Shown here one piece after another: positions 28,599 to 37,233 of a DNA stretch of 64,000 nucleotides. The position numbers were made by a program, and so were the translations under genes. The stretch spans positions 2,480,001 through 2,544,000 of the forward strand of contig OZ245872.1 in assembly GCA_965229345.1 (NCBI GenBank), written 5' to 3'. A model generated the notes under the pieces. It worked only from the letters and a program-made list of their open reading frames with translations, searched no databases and was not told the origin of the DNA. The stretch's first letter is position 1. Every line of letters starts with the position of its first letter. The stretch comes from PBB1 sp965229345 (lineage in GTDB: Bacteria; Pseudomonadota; Gammaproteobacteria; Burkholderiales; Burkholderiaceae_C).

Positions 28599-29906
28599 TC
28601 AGCTGGCCATCAGTTCGTCGAACGTCAGCGATTTGTCGATCACTTTGGCACGAGCGAGCACGAAATCGGTGACGTTGCCCTCGACCACCGTCGCCTCGAC
28701 ATCGGCCATCCGCTGACGATCGCCCAGGTACCAGCTGAACACTTCTGCGGGCTTCTCGTAGCTTTGTGCCAGCTCCTGGATGTGGGCGTGCAACTGCTCG
28801 GGCTGCGGCTGCAAATCGTTCAAGCGCACCAGCTCGCCGACCACCAAGCCCAGTCGAACACGGCGTTCGGCTTGCGGCAGGAAGATCTTGGGCGGAATCT
28901 GTTCCTTGGTGATCGACTTGTTGCCGCGCTGCTTCATGTCGGCCAACGCGTTCTCGACCAGACGGTTCAATTCATCGTCGACCAGCACATTGGGCACCTC
29001 AAGCTCGCTGTGCTTGATCAAGGCCTCCATCACCGACGCCTTGTTGCGCACCTGGATGCGGGCCTTGACCTCACGTTCGAGATTGGCTCGCACGTCCTTG
29101 CGCAGGTTTTCCACCGAACCATCGACGATGCCCAGCGAGCGAGCGAATTCGTCGGTCAGCTCGGGCAGGTGCGATGCCTCGATGGCCTTGATCGTGACCA
29201 GGAAGTCGGCCTCCTTGCCGGCAAGCTCCTGGGTTTGGTAGTTCTGGGGGAAGGTCAGCGGGAAGGTCTTCGATTCGCCAACCTTCATGCCGCGGACGGC
29301 CTGATCGAAGGTCTCGAGCATCTGGCCTTCGCCAATCACGAACTGGAAGTCGGTCGCAGTGCCGAATTCGAACGGCACGCCGTCGAGCTTGCCTTCGAAG
29401 TCGATGGTCACGCGATCGGTCTCGACAGCGCCTTCGCCAGCGGGGCGGGCAGAGAAGGTGCGGCGCTGCTTGCGCAGGATGCCGATCGTGCGATCAATGG
29501 CCGCCTCATCCACTTCCACCGAGAAGCGTTCCACCTCGGCATCCTCCAGCTTGCCGATCGTGACTTCCGGAAACACCTCGAACAGCGCATCAAACGTCAG
29601 CTCGTTGGTGTTGCCCGTGTTCTTTTCAGACAGGCGCGGAGCACCGGCCACGCGCAAATTGGCCTCGGAGACCGCCTTGGCGAATTCCTTGCCGAGCTTG
29701 TCGTGGATCACCTCGTTCTCGACCGACCTGCCGAAGCGCTTGGACATCACGCTCAGCGGCACCTTGCCCGGACGGAAACCGTCGACCTTGGCGGTGCGTG
29801 CAAGCTCTTTCAGGCGGGTATTGATCTCGCCGTTGATCGTTTCGGCGGACACGGTCAGCGTGATTCGCCGTTCCAGCTTTTCGAGGGTTTCGACGGTCAC
29901 TGTCAT
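28599..29906 (-). CDS. tig: Trigger factor (ribosome-associated chaperone)
   Basis: The 435-residue protein has the N-terminal ribosome-binding domain with the signature GFRPGKVPLSVMSKRFG. A central FKBP-type peptidyl-prolyl isomerase domain (DRVTIDFEGKLDGVPFEFGT) and a C-terminal helical chaperone domain follow. It binds nascent chains at the ribosome exit tunnel. It begins 33 bases after the tRNA-Leu(TAG) gene with no terminator between, so tRNA and mRNA may share a transcript. The order tig-clpP-clpX-lon is widely conserved. Confidence 0.96.
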   Translation of the reverse strand: MTVTVETLEKLERRITLTVSAETINGEINTRLKELARTAKVDGFRPGKVPLSVMSKRFGRSVENEVIHDKLGKEFAKAVSEANLRVAGAPRLSEKNTGNTNELTFDALFEVFPEVTIGKLEDAEVERFSVEVDEAAIDRTIGILRKQRRTFSARPAGEGAVETDRVTIDFEGKLDGVPFEFGTATDFQFVIGEGQMLETFDQAVRGMKVGESKTFPLTFPQNYQTQELAGKEADFLVTIKAIEASHLPELTDEFARSLGIVDGSVENLRKDVRANLEREVKARIQVRNKASVMEALIKHSELEVPNVLVDDELNRLVENALADMKQRGNKSITKEQIPPKIFLPQAERRVRLGLVVGELVRLNDLQPQPEQLHAHIQELAQSYEKPAEVFSWYLGDRQRMADVEATVVEGNVTDFVLARAKVIDKSLTFDELMAS

Positions 29907-29939
29907 GATCTGAACTTTCTATGTACGTTGAGTTGTGGC

Positions 29940-30026
29940 TGGTGCGCGGGGCGGGACTCGAACCCGCACACCATCGCTGGCGTCAGGACCTAAACCTGGT
30001 GCGTCTACCAATTTCGCCACCCGCGC
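29940..30026 (-). tRNA. tRNA-Leu (anticodon TAG)
   Basis: The acceptor stem GCGCGGG/CCCGCGC is followed by an encoded CCA at 29940-29942. The anticodon loop TTTAGGT gives TAG, flanked by CCAGG/CCTGA with one mismatched closing pair. A class II variable arm (CGCCAGCGATGGTG) and a canonical T-arm GGGTTCGAGTCCC complete it. Confidence 0.93.
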
Positions 30027-30140
30027 GGGGCCGATTCAATCGTCAGGAGCTCGCGCTGGCATCGGGCGCGACCTTCCGCGCACCGCGGAAAGCCCGCGAG
30101 TTTAACCGTGAGCGCCGCGGCTGCATGGACAATATGCGCC

Positions 30141-30995
30141 GTGAGCGTCGAGCACTACGAAAATTTTCCCGTGGCATCCTGGCTGTGCCCCGCCCCGCTG
30201 CGGGGGACGGTGGCGGCCATCTACTGGTTCGCCAGAACGGCCGATGACATCGCCGACGAGGGCAATGCATCTGCCGCACAACGATTGGCGGACTTGTCCG
30301 CCTACCGCGCCGACCTGGCCACCGTCGCCGCAGGCAACACCCCCTCGCCGCGCTGGCAGACGGTGTTCGGGCCTCTCAGCGAGGCAATGGCTCGTCACCA
30401 CTTGCCCGTCGGTCTGCTCGCCGATCTGCTCAGCGCTTTCGAACAAGACGTCGTCAAGATCCGCTACGCCGACCGGGCCGAGGTGCTGGATTACTGCAGC
30501 CGGTCGGCCAACCCGGTCGGCCGGTTGCTGCTGCATCTCTACGGGGTCAGCGACGCTGAGTCACTGGCACAGTCGGATGCGATCTGCACCGCCTTGCAAC
30601 TCATCAATTTCTGGCAGGACCTGGGCATCGACACTGCGCGCGGACGCCTGTACCTGCCGCTGACCGACATCGCGTCGCACGGTCTGTCGGCGGAGCGCCT
30701 GCTCGCCCGACAAGACAGCCCGGCCGCGCGTGGCTTGATCGCCGAGATGACGGCCTGGGCACGCACGCTGATGCTGCAGGGCGCACCGCTGGTGCACCGC
30801 GTGGCCGGACGCGCTGGCTGGGAATTGCGTCTGGTGGTGCAAGGCGGTTTGCGCATTGCCGACAAGATCGAACACATGGACTACGCGACGCTGCTGCAGC
30901 GTCCGCGCATCGGCAAGGCCGACGCACCGCTGCTGCTGTGGCGCGCCGCCCGGATGCGCGCCCCCACGACGACCTTGACCCGAAAAGCCGCATGA
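30141..30995 (+). CDS. hpnC: Presqualene diphosphate-forming/squalene synthase-like HpnC
   Basis: The 284-residue member of the squalene/phytoene synthase fold has the first aspartate-rich motif DDIADE (35-40). The second motif region is NFWQDLGIDTARGRLYLP (from about 156), where the pattern deviates from classic DxxxD, as is typical of HpnC. In bacteria, HpnC converts presqualene diphosphate to hydroxysqualene. I chose the GTG at 30141, giving MSVEHYENFPVASWL as in homologues; a GTG at 30108 would add 11 residues. Its stop overlaps the hpnD start (ATGA). Confidence 0.9.
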   Translation: MSVEHYENFPVASWLCPAPLRGTVAAIYWFARTADDIADEGNASAAQRLADLSAYRADLATVAAGNTPSPRWQTVFGPLSEAMARHHLPVGLLADLLSAFEQDVVKIRYADRAEVLDYCSRSANPVGRLLLHLYGVSDAESLAQSDAICTALQLINFWQDLGIDTARGRLYLPLTDIASHGLSAERLLARQDSPAARGLIAEMTAWARTLMLQGAPLVHRVAGRAGWELRLVVQGGLRIADKIEHMDYATLLQRPRIGKADAPLLLWRAARMRAPTTTLTRKAA

Positions 30996-31843
30996 CGCCA
31001 GAACAACAATACGTGCAAGACAAGGCCGCCAAGAGCGGCTCGAGCTTCTACTACGCCTTTCTGTTCCTGCCGCCACCGCGGCGCGCAGCGATCACGGCGT
31101 TCTATACCTTCTGTCGCGAGGTCGATGACGTGGTTGACGAGACCAGCGATGCGGGCGTTGCGGCCACGAAGCTGGCCTGGTGGCGAGGCGAGGTGGCGAA
31201 TGCTTTTGACGGGCGCCCCAGTCATCCGGTGATGAAGGCCCTGATGCCACACACCGGACCGTTCTCGATCGAGGCCAGGCATCTGCAGGCCGTCATCGAT
31301 GGCTGCCAGATCGACCTGGAGCAGACCCGATTCCTCGATTTCCCCGGTCTGGCCCGCTACTGCCATCTGGTGGCCGGCATCGTCGGCGAGGTGGCATCGA
31401 GCATCTTCGGACGCAGCAGCGAAGCCACCGTCCAGTACGCCCACAAGCTCGGCCTGGCGATGCAGCTCACCAACATCATCCGCGACGTCGGCGACGACGC
31501 GCGGCGCGGCCGCATCTACCTGCCGGTGGCGGAGTTGCAGCGCTTCGATGTCAAGGCGCACGAGCTGCTGCTGCGCACCGCACCCTATGGCTACAGCGAC
31601 CGCTTCAGCGCACTGATGCGCTTTCAGGCCGAGCGGGCGCACCAGACCTACGACGAGGCGATGGCGTTGCTGCCCGATGTAGACCGGCAACCGCAGAAGC
31701 CGGGGCTGATGATGGCCAACATCTACCGCAGCCTGCTGCGCGAGATCGAGGCCGATGGCTTTCAGGTGCTGCACCAGCGCACCTCGCTCACCCCCGTGCG
31801 CAAGCTGTGGATCGCGCTGCGCACCCACTGGCAGGGTCGCTGA
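30992..31843 (+). CDS. hpnD: Presqualene diphosphate synthase HpnD
   Basis: The 283-residue prenyl synthase has both aspartate-rich motifs, DDVVDE (45-50) and NIIRDVGDDARRGRIYLP (from about residue 163). It condenses two farnesyl diphosphates head to head to presqualene diphosphate. The ATG at 30992 overlaps the hpnC stop by four bases, and the hpnE start follows immediately at its own stop. It is the middle of a three-gene squalene pathway. Confidence 0.92.
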   Translation: MTPEQQYVQDKAAKSGSSFYYAFLFLPPPRRAAITAFYTFCREVDDVVDETSDAGVAATKLAWWRGEVANAFDGRPSHPVMKALMPHTGPFSIEARHLQAVIDGCQIDLEQTRFLDFPGLARYCHLVAGIVGEVASSIFGRSSEATVQYAHKLGLAMQLTNIIRDVGDDARRGRIYLPVAELQRFDVKAHELLLRTAPYGYSDRFSALMRFQAERAHQTYDEAMALLPDVDRQPQKPGLMMANIYRSLLREIEADGFQVLHQRTSLTPVRKLWIALRTHWQGR

Positions 31844-33136
31844 TTGGACAGCGCATCGTCAGCCCGCCGACTGGCGGTGATCGGCGGGGGGTGGGCCGGG
31901 CTGGCCGCGGCGGTCGAAGCCACCACGCTCGGCGATCAGGTGACGCTGTTCGAGATGGCGCCCACGCTCGGGGGGCGCGCCCGCAGTGTCAGCCGGGTGG
32001 AGCCAGCGCTGGACAACGGCCAGCACATCCTGATCGGCGCCTACACCGACACCTTGCGCCTGATGCGACAGCTCGGCGTCGACAGCACGACCGTCATGAT
32101 GCGCACCGCACTGACCTTGGTCGACACACAGGGCATCGGGCTTCGGCTGCCCAACGGCCCCCCCATCCTGTCATTCGCGCGGGGCGTGCTGGCGCATCGT
32201 GGCTGGACGCTGCGTGAACGCGCTGCGCTGTTGCTGAAGGCGCTTTACTGGGCCAGCATCGGCTTCACCTGCCGCTCTGACCTGACCGTCAGCAGCCTGT
32301 GCTCCGACCTGCCGCAGACGGTACAGCGAGATCTGATCGAGCCACTGTGCGTCTCGGCGCTCAACACGCCAGCCCCACAGGCCAGCGCCCGCGTGTTCCT
32401 GCGCGTACTGCACGATGCGATGTTCTCCGGGCCAGGCTCCGCCGATCTGCTGCTGCCGCGCCAGCCTCTGGGCCAACTGCTGCCCGAACCAGCGCGGCAA
32501 TGGCTGACGCAGCGTGGTGCTCGCGTGCTGATCTCTCGACGCGTCATGAACCTTGAAGCCGATGGCGCGATTTGGCAGGTCGATGGCGAACCATTCGACG
32601 GGGTGGTGCTGGCCTGCACCGCCAGCGAAGCCGGCCGACTCGCACGTGCCCATGCGCCGCTGTGGGGTCGCTGCGCGGCCGCGCTGTGGTACGAACCCAT
32701 CGTCACGGTGTACGCGATGTCGCCGGGCACGCGATTGCCTCAACCGATGACAGTCCTGCGCGCCGATGCGCCGCATGGCCCGGCACAGTTCGTCTTCGAT
32801 CACGGCTGGCTGAGCGGTCGCGACGGCCTGTTGAGCTTCGTCATCAGTGCCGCAGAGCCGTGGGTCGAAGCGGGCCCGGACGCCACCGCGCACGCCGTGT
32901 TGACACAGGCGAATGCGCAGTTGGCTGCGCATCTGCGCGCACCCCTGCAGACGCTGCGGGTATTCAACGAGAAGCGCGCCACCTTCCGCTGCAAGCCGCG
33001 CCTGCAGCGCCCACCGCCGCGCATCACCGCCGGCCTGATGGCTGCGGGCGACTACATCGAAGGCCCCTACCCCGCCACACTGGAAGGCGCCGTGCGCTCC
33101 GGCGTGCATGCCGCGCGGGCCTGGCGCAACGCTTGA
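31844..33136 (+). CDS. hpnE: Hydroxysqualene dehydroxylase HpnE (FAD-dependent)
   Basis: The 430-residue amine oxidase/phytoene desaturase-like flavoprotein starts at TTG directly after the hpnD stop. The N-terminal dinucleotide-binding motif AVIGGGWAGLAAAVEA binds FAD, followed by MAPTLGGRARS. HpnE reduces hydroxysqualene to squalene, completing hpnCDE. No squalene-hopene cyclase (shc/hpnF) or other hopanoid gene follows here, so the final product cannot be read from this window. Confidence 0.9.
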   Translation: MDSASSARRLAVIGGGWAGLAAAVEATTLGDQVTLFEMAPTLGGRARSVSRVEPALDNGQHILIGAYTDTLRLMRQLGVDSTTVMMRTALTLVDTQGIGLRLPNGPPILSFARGVLAHRGWTLRERAALLLKALYWASIGFTCRSDLTVSSLCSDLPQTVQRDLIEPLCVSALNTPAPQASARVFLRVLHDAMFSGPGSADLLLPRQPLGQLLPEPARQWLTQRGARVLISRRVMNLEADGAIWQVDGEPFDGVVLACTASEAGRLARAHAPLWGRCAAALWYEPIVTVYAMSPGTRLPQPMTVLRADAPHGPAQFVFDHGWLSGRDGLLSFVISAAEPWVEAGPDATAHAVLTQANAQLAAHLRAPLQTLRVFNEKRATFRCKPRLQRPPPRITAGLMAAGDYIEGPYPATLEGAVRSGVHAARAWRNA

Positions 33137-33164
33137 GCCGATACCGGGCCCCAGCGCAACGCAT

Positions 33165-34334
33165 TCAACGCAAGGGGAAAGGCGCTGCCAGCGGCTCGCC
33201 GATGAACAAGCCCTGCTGCGGCCACGCCACGCTTTTCCAGTACGCCTCGATCAAGGTGGCTCCTTGCACGTAGTGCAGCAGCACGATCTGCGGGTGTGGG
33301 AATTTCTGCGGGTGTGAGCACGGCTCCGACACCGTGCCGTAGCTGCCGGTGGCCCCGGAGGCGATCCACTCCAGCGCACTCATCTGCCCATATTTGCCAT
33401 CGAGTCGACCACCAAACGAGGTCAGGTGATCGCCCACACCACCGGGCACCCACTGCAGCGTGTCCAACTGGTCGACCTTCACCTTGCCCGTCTCGTACAG
33501 CAGCAAACGCTCGGCGCCTTGCAGTACCTCGGCTTCGTCGACGTGGATCTCGACACCGAAGCCCTTGACGCGTCCGGGTGCCGGAAACAGCGGCGCCCGC
33601 GCGCTGCGTGCCTTGTCGGCAGTGATCAGGTAATGGGCATGCACGTCAGGCGCACCGCGCAGGCCCAGGGTGTGATCGGACGCGACCCCGCGCCGGATCA
33701 TCGCCTCGGCCATGGCCACATCCTTCGCGGCCAGCAGCATGGAGGGCCGCAGCTGCAGATCGGTGTGCGGCCGGGCGGTGGCTGAATTGAAGTAGCGCGA
33801 GGACCGCGACGGGGCGCACGACTTCGAGCACAGCGCCGCGTCATAGCCGAGCGCCAGCGCGCCCGTGATCGAGTTGCAGGCCACCGCGAACGGCTCGACC
33901 CAGGCCAGGGCCAGCGCCTGGATGTCGGGGCCGAAAAACGCATTGATGCGCGCCTGCAATGCCTCGAACTCCTCTGGCGTCAGCTCAGCGCGGCGCGGCA
34001 GCTCGACACGCAGCACCTGTGCGTCGGTCAGTTGTCGCGCCTCGCGGTAGAACTCGCCAACCGCGACCGAGTACGGATCATTGGTGTTGATCACCAGCCC
34101 GAGCTCGCGGGCCGTCAGCCGATCGTTGATGCGCGGTGCGGTGACCTGCAGGGTGTGACGCGAGAGCGCGTCAGCCTGCAGCGCCGTGCTCGGTGGGACT
34201 TGTTCCGGCGCGGCCCACACAGGCACCGATCCCACAGCCTCCATCAGACCTGCGAACAGCACGCCGGCTCGGCACCAACGCATGAGACGCTGGCAGTGAG
34301 CACCGTCTTTCGCGGAATTCATGTTCATCAACAT
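33165..34334 (-). CDS. Secreted TIGR03790-family protein of unknown function
   Basis: About 389 residues with a signal peptide (CRAGVLFAGLMEAVGSVPVW then AAPE). The mature part opens with LGLVINTNDPYSVAVGEFYR, includes VEPFAVACNSITGALALGYD, and ends HYVQGATLIEAYWKSVAWPQ followed by a GLFIGEPLAAPF motif. These are features of the TIGR03790 family, whose function is not known. Several in-frame ATGs (34334, 34328, 34322) are possible; I took 34334, and an extension to 34475 lacks support. It converges on hpnE and is divergent from the AHSA1-like gene. Eight or so Cys/His and PGxV motifs suggest an extracytoplasmic enzyme. Confidence 0.75.
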   Translation of the reverse strand: MLMNMNSAKDGAHCQRLMRWCRAGVLFAGLMEAVGSVPVWAAPEQVPPSTALQADALSRHTLQVTAPRINDRLTARELGLVINTNDPYSVAVGEFYREARQLTDAQVLRVELPRRAELTPEEFEALQARINAFFGPDIQALALAWVEPFAVACNSITGALALGYDAALCSKSCAPSRSSRYFNSATARPHTDLQLRPSMLLAAKDVAMAEAMIRRGVASDHTLGLRGAPDVHAHYLITADKARSARAPLFPAPGRVKGFGVEIHVDEAEVLQGAERLLLYETGKVKVDQLDTLQWVPGGVGDHLTSFGGRLDGKYGQMSALEWIASGATGSYGTVSEPCSHPQKFPHPQIVLLHYVQGATLIEAYWKSVAWPQQGLFIGEPLAAPFPLR

Positions 34335-34531
34335 GCACGAGTTCCGCCCCCCAGGACGGCAGTGATCCACCAGACCGGACATTAACAGCGCCTCAATCGA
34401 GCGGCTCTCGACGGCGCGCCTGATCCGAGGGGATACCAACGAGGTCGACCGCTCAAACGCCGCTACATTGAACACATCGGCCGCACACGGTCGTTGCCCA
34501 GCCGCCTCAGGGATCTGAAAGGGAAATCAGC
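34335..34531. other. Divergent promoter region between TIGR03790 and AHSA1-like genes
   Basis: A 197-base gap between divergent genes, with TACATT near 34466 and an AAGGGAAA ribosome site just before 34532. I see no ORF or clear operator. Confidence 0.4.
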
Positions 34532-34978
34532 ATGCTCTCACGCAGCGTCCAGCTACACCGCGTACTTCGTACCGCGCCCGAAAAGGTCTATCGCGCGTTC
34601 CTCGAATCCGATGCGCTCGCCAAGTGGCTTCCACCCTACGGTCACACCTGCCAGGTGCATCTGATGGACGCCCGCGCCGGTGGGAAATTCAGGATGACCT
34701 TTCGTCACTTTGCCTCGGGCCACGCGCACTCATTCGGCGGCGAGTTCCTCGAACTGGTGCCCAACGAGCTGATTCGCTACACCGATCAGTTCGACGATCC
34801 AAACCTGCCCGGGGTGCTGACGGTATCGGTGGCACTAAAGCCGGTGCTGTGCGGCACGGACGTGAGCATCGTGCAAGACGGAATTCCCGACGTCATTCCA
34901 CTGGAGATGTGCTACCTGGGCTGGCAGGAGTCGTTGGCGCAACTGGCCACGCTGGTCGAGCCCGATCTCCCGGGCTGA
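34532..34978 (+). CDS. SRPBCC/AHSA1-type (START-like) domain protein
   Basis: The 148-residue protein is a single Bet v1-like domain. It opens with VQLHRVLRTAPEKVYRAFLE and SDALAKWLPPYGHTC, then GGKFRMTFRHF and the conserved C-terminal GWQESLAQLATLVEP helix. This is the bacterial Aha1-like subfamily often annotated as 'activator of Hsp90 ATPase homologue'. Its usual role is ligand binding and is not established here. A strong AAGGGAAA ribosome site lies before the ATG. The downstream IclR gene is about 95 bases away on the same strand. Confidence 0.85.
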   Translation: MLSRSVQLHRVLRTAPEKVYRAFLESDALAKWLPPYGHTCQVHLMDARAGGKFRMTFRHFASGHAHSFGGEFLELVPNELIRYTDQFDDPNLPGVLTVSVALKPVLCGTDVSIVQDGIPDVIPLEMCYLGWQESLAQLATLVEPDLPG

Positions 34979-35073
34979 CGCGGCACGCCCGGGAGGCGTT
35001 GCCCATGCACCGTCTGGTGCCGAGCATCAGCGCTCATTTCGTCATGCAAAAAGCGCCCCGAAATGCGGGGAAA

Positions 35074-35931
35074 ATGCAGGTGATGAAAAGACCTGATCAC
35101 GCCACCCCTGTCGTTCAAGTGCTGGCGCGCAGCTTCGCCGTGCTCGATGTCATGGCGCAGCACACGGACGCAGTGCCGTTGAAGCTGATCAGTGACGTGA
35201 CTGGGCTGCACCCGTCTACAGCGCACCGCATCCTGAACGATCTGGTCGCGGGTCGATTCGTCGACCGGCCGGAATCAGGGACGTATCGCCTGGGCATGCG
35301 GCTTCTGGAGCTCGGAAACCTGGTCAAGGCACGACTGGATGTGCGGGAGGCAGCCATCGGGCCGATGCGCGAGCTGCATCGGCTGACGCAGCAGCCGGTC
35401 AACCTGTCGATGCGACAAGGTGACGAGATCGTCTACATCGAGCGCGCTTACAGCGAGCGCTCGGGCATGCAGGTGGTGCGGGCGGTTGGCGGTCGGGCGC
35501 CGTTGCACCTGACCTCGGTCGGCAAGCTGTTCCTGGCGCAAGACGATGCACAGCGGGTACGTTCATATGCCACCCGCAGTGGGCTGATCGGCCACACGCG
35601 CAACAGCATCACCGAGGTCTCTGCGCTGGAACGCGAGCTGTCGAGCGTGCTGGCCCGAGGCACCGCGCGCGATGACGAAGAACTGGAGTTGGGTGTGCGT
35701 TGCATGGCCGCCGGCATCTGGGATGATCAGGGCCTTCTGGTGGCAGGGCTGTCCATCTCCGCGCCGGCGGATCGGCTCGAGGAGCGCTGGCTGGAACGCC
35801 TGCGCGAAACGGCTGATCAGATCTCGGCGGCATTGGGACACCAGCGCGCGCCTGTGCAGACAGCCGCGGTACCGCATGCCACGACCAGACGCATCAGCGC
35901 CCGTGCCCGCAGCGGTAAGCCTTCTCCATGA
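35074..35931 (+). CDS. IclR-family transcriptional regulator
   Basis: The 285-residue regulator has an N-terminal winged helix-turn-helix (QVLARSFAVLDVMAQHTDAV; LHPSTAHRILNDLVAGRFVD). The IclR effector domain follows (LRELG-type NLVKARLDVREAAIGPMREL; GGRAPLHLTSVGKLFLA; RGTARDDEELELGVRCMAAG). It would bind an operator as a dimer or tetramer and respond to a small organic acid, which is not identifiable here. The start ATG at 35074 was chosen for the upstream GGGG; 35083 or 35044 are possible. Confidence 0.9.
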   Translation: MQVMKRPDHATPVVQVLARSFAVLDVMAQHTDAVPLKLISDVTGLHPSTAHRILNDLVAGRFVDRPESGTYRLGMRLLELGNLVKARLDVREAAIGPMRELHRLTQQPVNLSMRQGDEIVYIERAYSERSGMQVVRAVGGRAPLHLTSVGKLFLAQDDAQRVRSYATRSGLIGHTRNSITEVSALERELSSVLARGTARDDEELELGVRCMAAGIWDDQGLLVAGLSISAPADRLEERWLERLRETADQISAALGHQRAPVQTAAVPHATTRRISARARSGKPSP

Positions 35932-36008
35932 TTTGAGCCCCGGTCGGCGAGAGGCGCCCGGGTTGCATGACGGTTTCCCGGCCGTTCGAAAAATCAGCGG
36001 CTCAGTAC

Positions 36009-36024
36009 CTGATCGAGCGATCAG
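36009..36024. repeat. Inverted repeat between IclR gene and pbpG
   Basis: CTGATCG and CGATCAG form perfect 7-base arms around a 2-base centre, with an outer AGTACC/GGTACC pair nearby (36004-36042). It lies in the 132-base gap between two convergent genes, so it could be a hairpin or a protein site. Confidence 0.5.
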
Positions 36025-36063
36025 AGATTCGTTATCGGGTACCGCTCTCGGCGTTTCTGACGC

Positions 36064-37113
36064 TCAGGACGCCGTCTTCGGGAATCTGGCGTTGATCCAC
36101 TTTCGCACGCGCTCGGCATCGGCGAGCCGGGTGTATCGCCCGCTGGAATCGAGGAACACCATGATCAGCTTGCGGCCCGCCATGCTGGCCTGCATGACCA
36201 GGCAGCGACCCGCCTCGGCGATGTAACCGGTTTTCTGCAAACCAATTTCCCAGCTCGGATTGCTGACCAACCCATTGGTGTTGTGGAATTGCAGCTGCCG
36301 GTGACCGACGTCAACCTGGTATTCAGGGGAGGTGGACAGTTCGCGGATCAGCGGATGGGTGTGTGCCAGCTTGACCAGGGTTGCCAGATCACGGGCGCTG
36401 GACTGGTTCTGGCTCGACAAGCCCGTCGGCTCGACATAGCGGGTGTCGGCCATGCCCAGCAACTGGGCTTTGGCGTTCATCGCCGACACAAAGGCGGACA
36501 AGCCCCCTGGGTAGTTGCGACCGAGGGCATGCGCAGCACGGTTTTCCGATGACATCAGGGCCAGGTGTAGCATTTCCTCGCGCGTCAGCTGGGTGCCGAC
36601 GTTGAGCCGCGATCGGCTTCCCTTTTCAGTGTCGACATCGTCCTGAGTGACGGTCAGCATCTCGTCGAGCGGCAAGGCGGCGTCGGTAACAACCACGGCC
36701 GTCATCAGCTTGGTGATCGACGCGATCGGCAACACCGCCTGTGAATTCTTGCTGAACAAGACTTCGTCGGTGTCCTGGTCCACCACCAGCGCAACGCTCG
36801 ATTTCAGATCGAGCTTGTCGCGGGTCGAACGCAGGCCGGCCAGTTCACCCATCGACGGCTGGAGAGGAACCACCTTGGCCGCCACTCGGCGCTTTGCAGC
36901 GCGAGAAGGCGCACTGTTCAATTGCACCGAGACCCGGGTGGCCCGCGTTGCACTGCGCGCGTTGGCTCGAGGAGCAATCTGGCTCTTCTTGGCCGGTGTG
37001 CGAACCACAGGGACGGGTGCCGCATCGCTTTCGGCACGCACCGGTTGCGGCGCGGCGAAAGCCACGGTCGTCGAAAAGAGCACTGCGAACCAATAGCGGA
37101 AGAGTGATGTCAC
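36064..37113 (-). CDS. pbpG: D-alanyl-D-alanine endopeptidase (PBP7/8-like)
   Basis: The 349-residue protein has a signal peptide (MTSLFRYWFAVLFSTTVAFA) and a basic, Ala-rich linker. A low-molecular-weight penicillin-binding protein domain follows with all three active-site motifs: SITK (Ser132-Lys135), SEN (189-191) and KTG (294-296). It cleaves D-Ala-meso-DAP cross-links in the periplasm. The start is a GTG at 37113. It follows leuA at a distance on the same strand, with no evident shared regulation. Confidence 0.9.
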   Translation of the reverse strand: MTSLFRYWFAVLFSTTVAFAAPQPVRAESDAAPVPVVRTPAKKSQIAPRANARSATRATRVSVQLNSAPSRAAKRRVAAKVVPLQPSMGELAGLRSTRDKLDLKSSVALVVDQDTDEVLFSKNSQAVLPIASITKLMTAVVVTDAALPLDEMLTVTQDDVDTEKGSRSRLNVGTQLTREEMLHLALMSSENRAAHALGRNYPGGLSAFVSAMNAKAQLLGMADTRYVEPTGLSSQNQSSARDLATLVKLAHTHPLIRELSTSPEYQVDVGHRQLQFHNTNGLVSNPSWEIGLQKTGYIAEAGRCLVMQASMAGRKLIMVFLDSSGRYTRLADAERVRKWINARFPKTAS

Positions 37114-37233
37114 AAGTGCCTCGATTCAGACCGTGGACGGAAGTGTAGGTCACCCCAAAAAAACGCGCAATATCAAAAAGTTACGTCGCTTTCCTCAAGT
37201 ACCTTATGCAGCGTCAGCCCACGTGGCGTCAGA

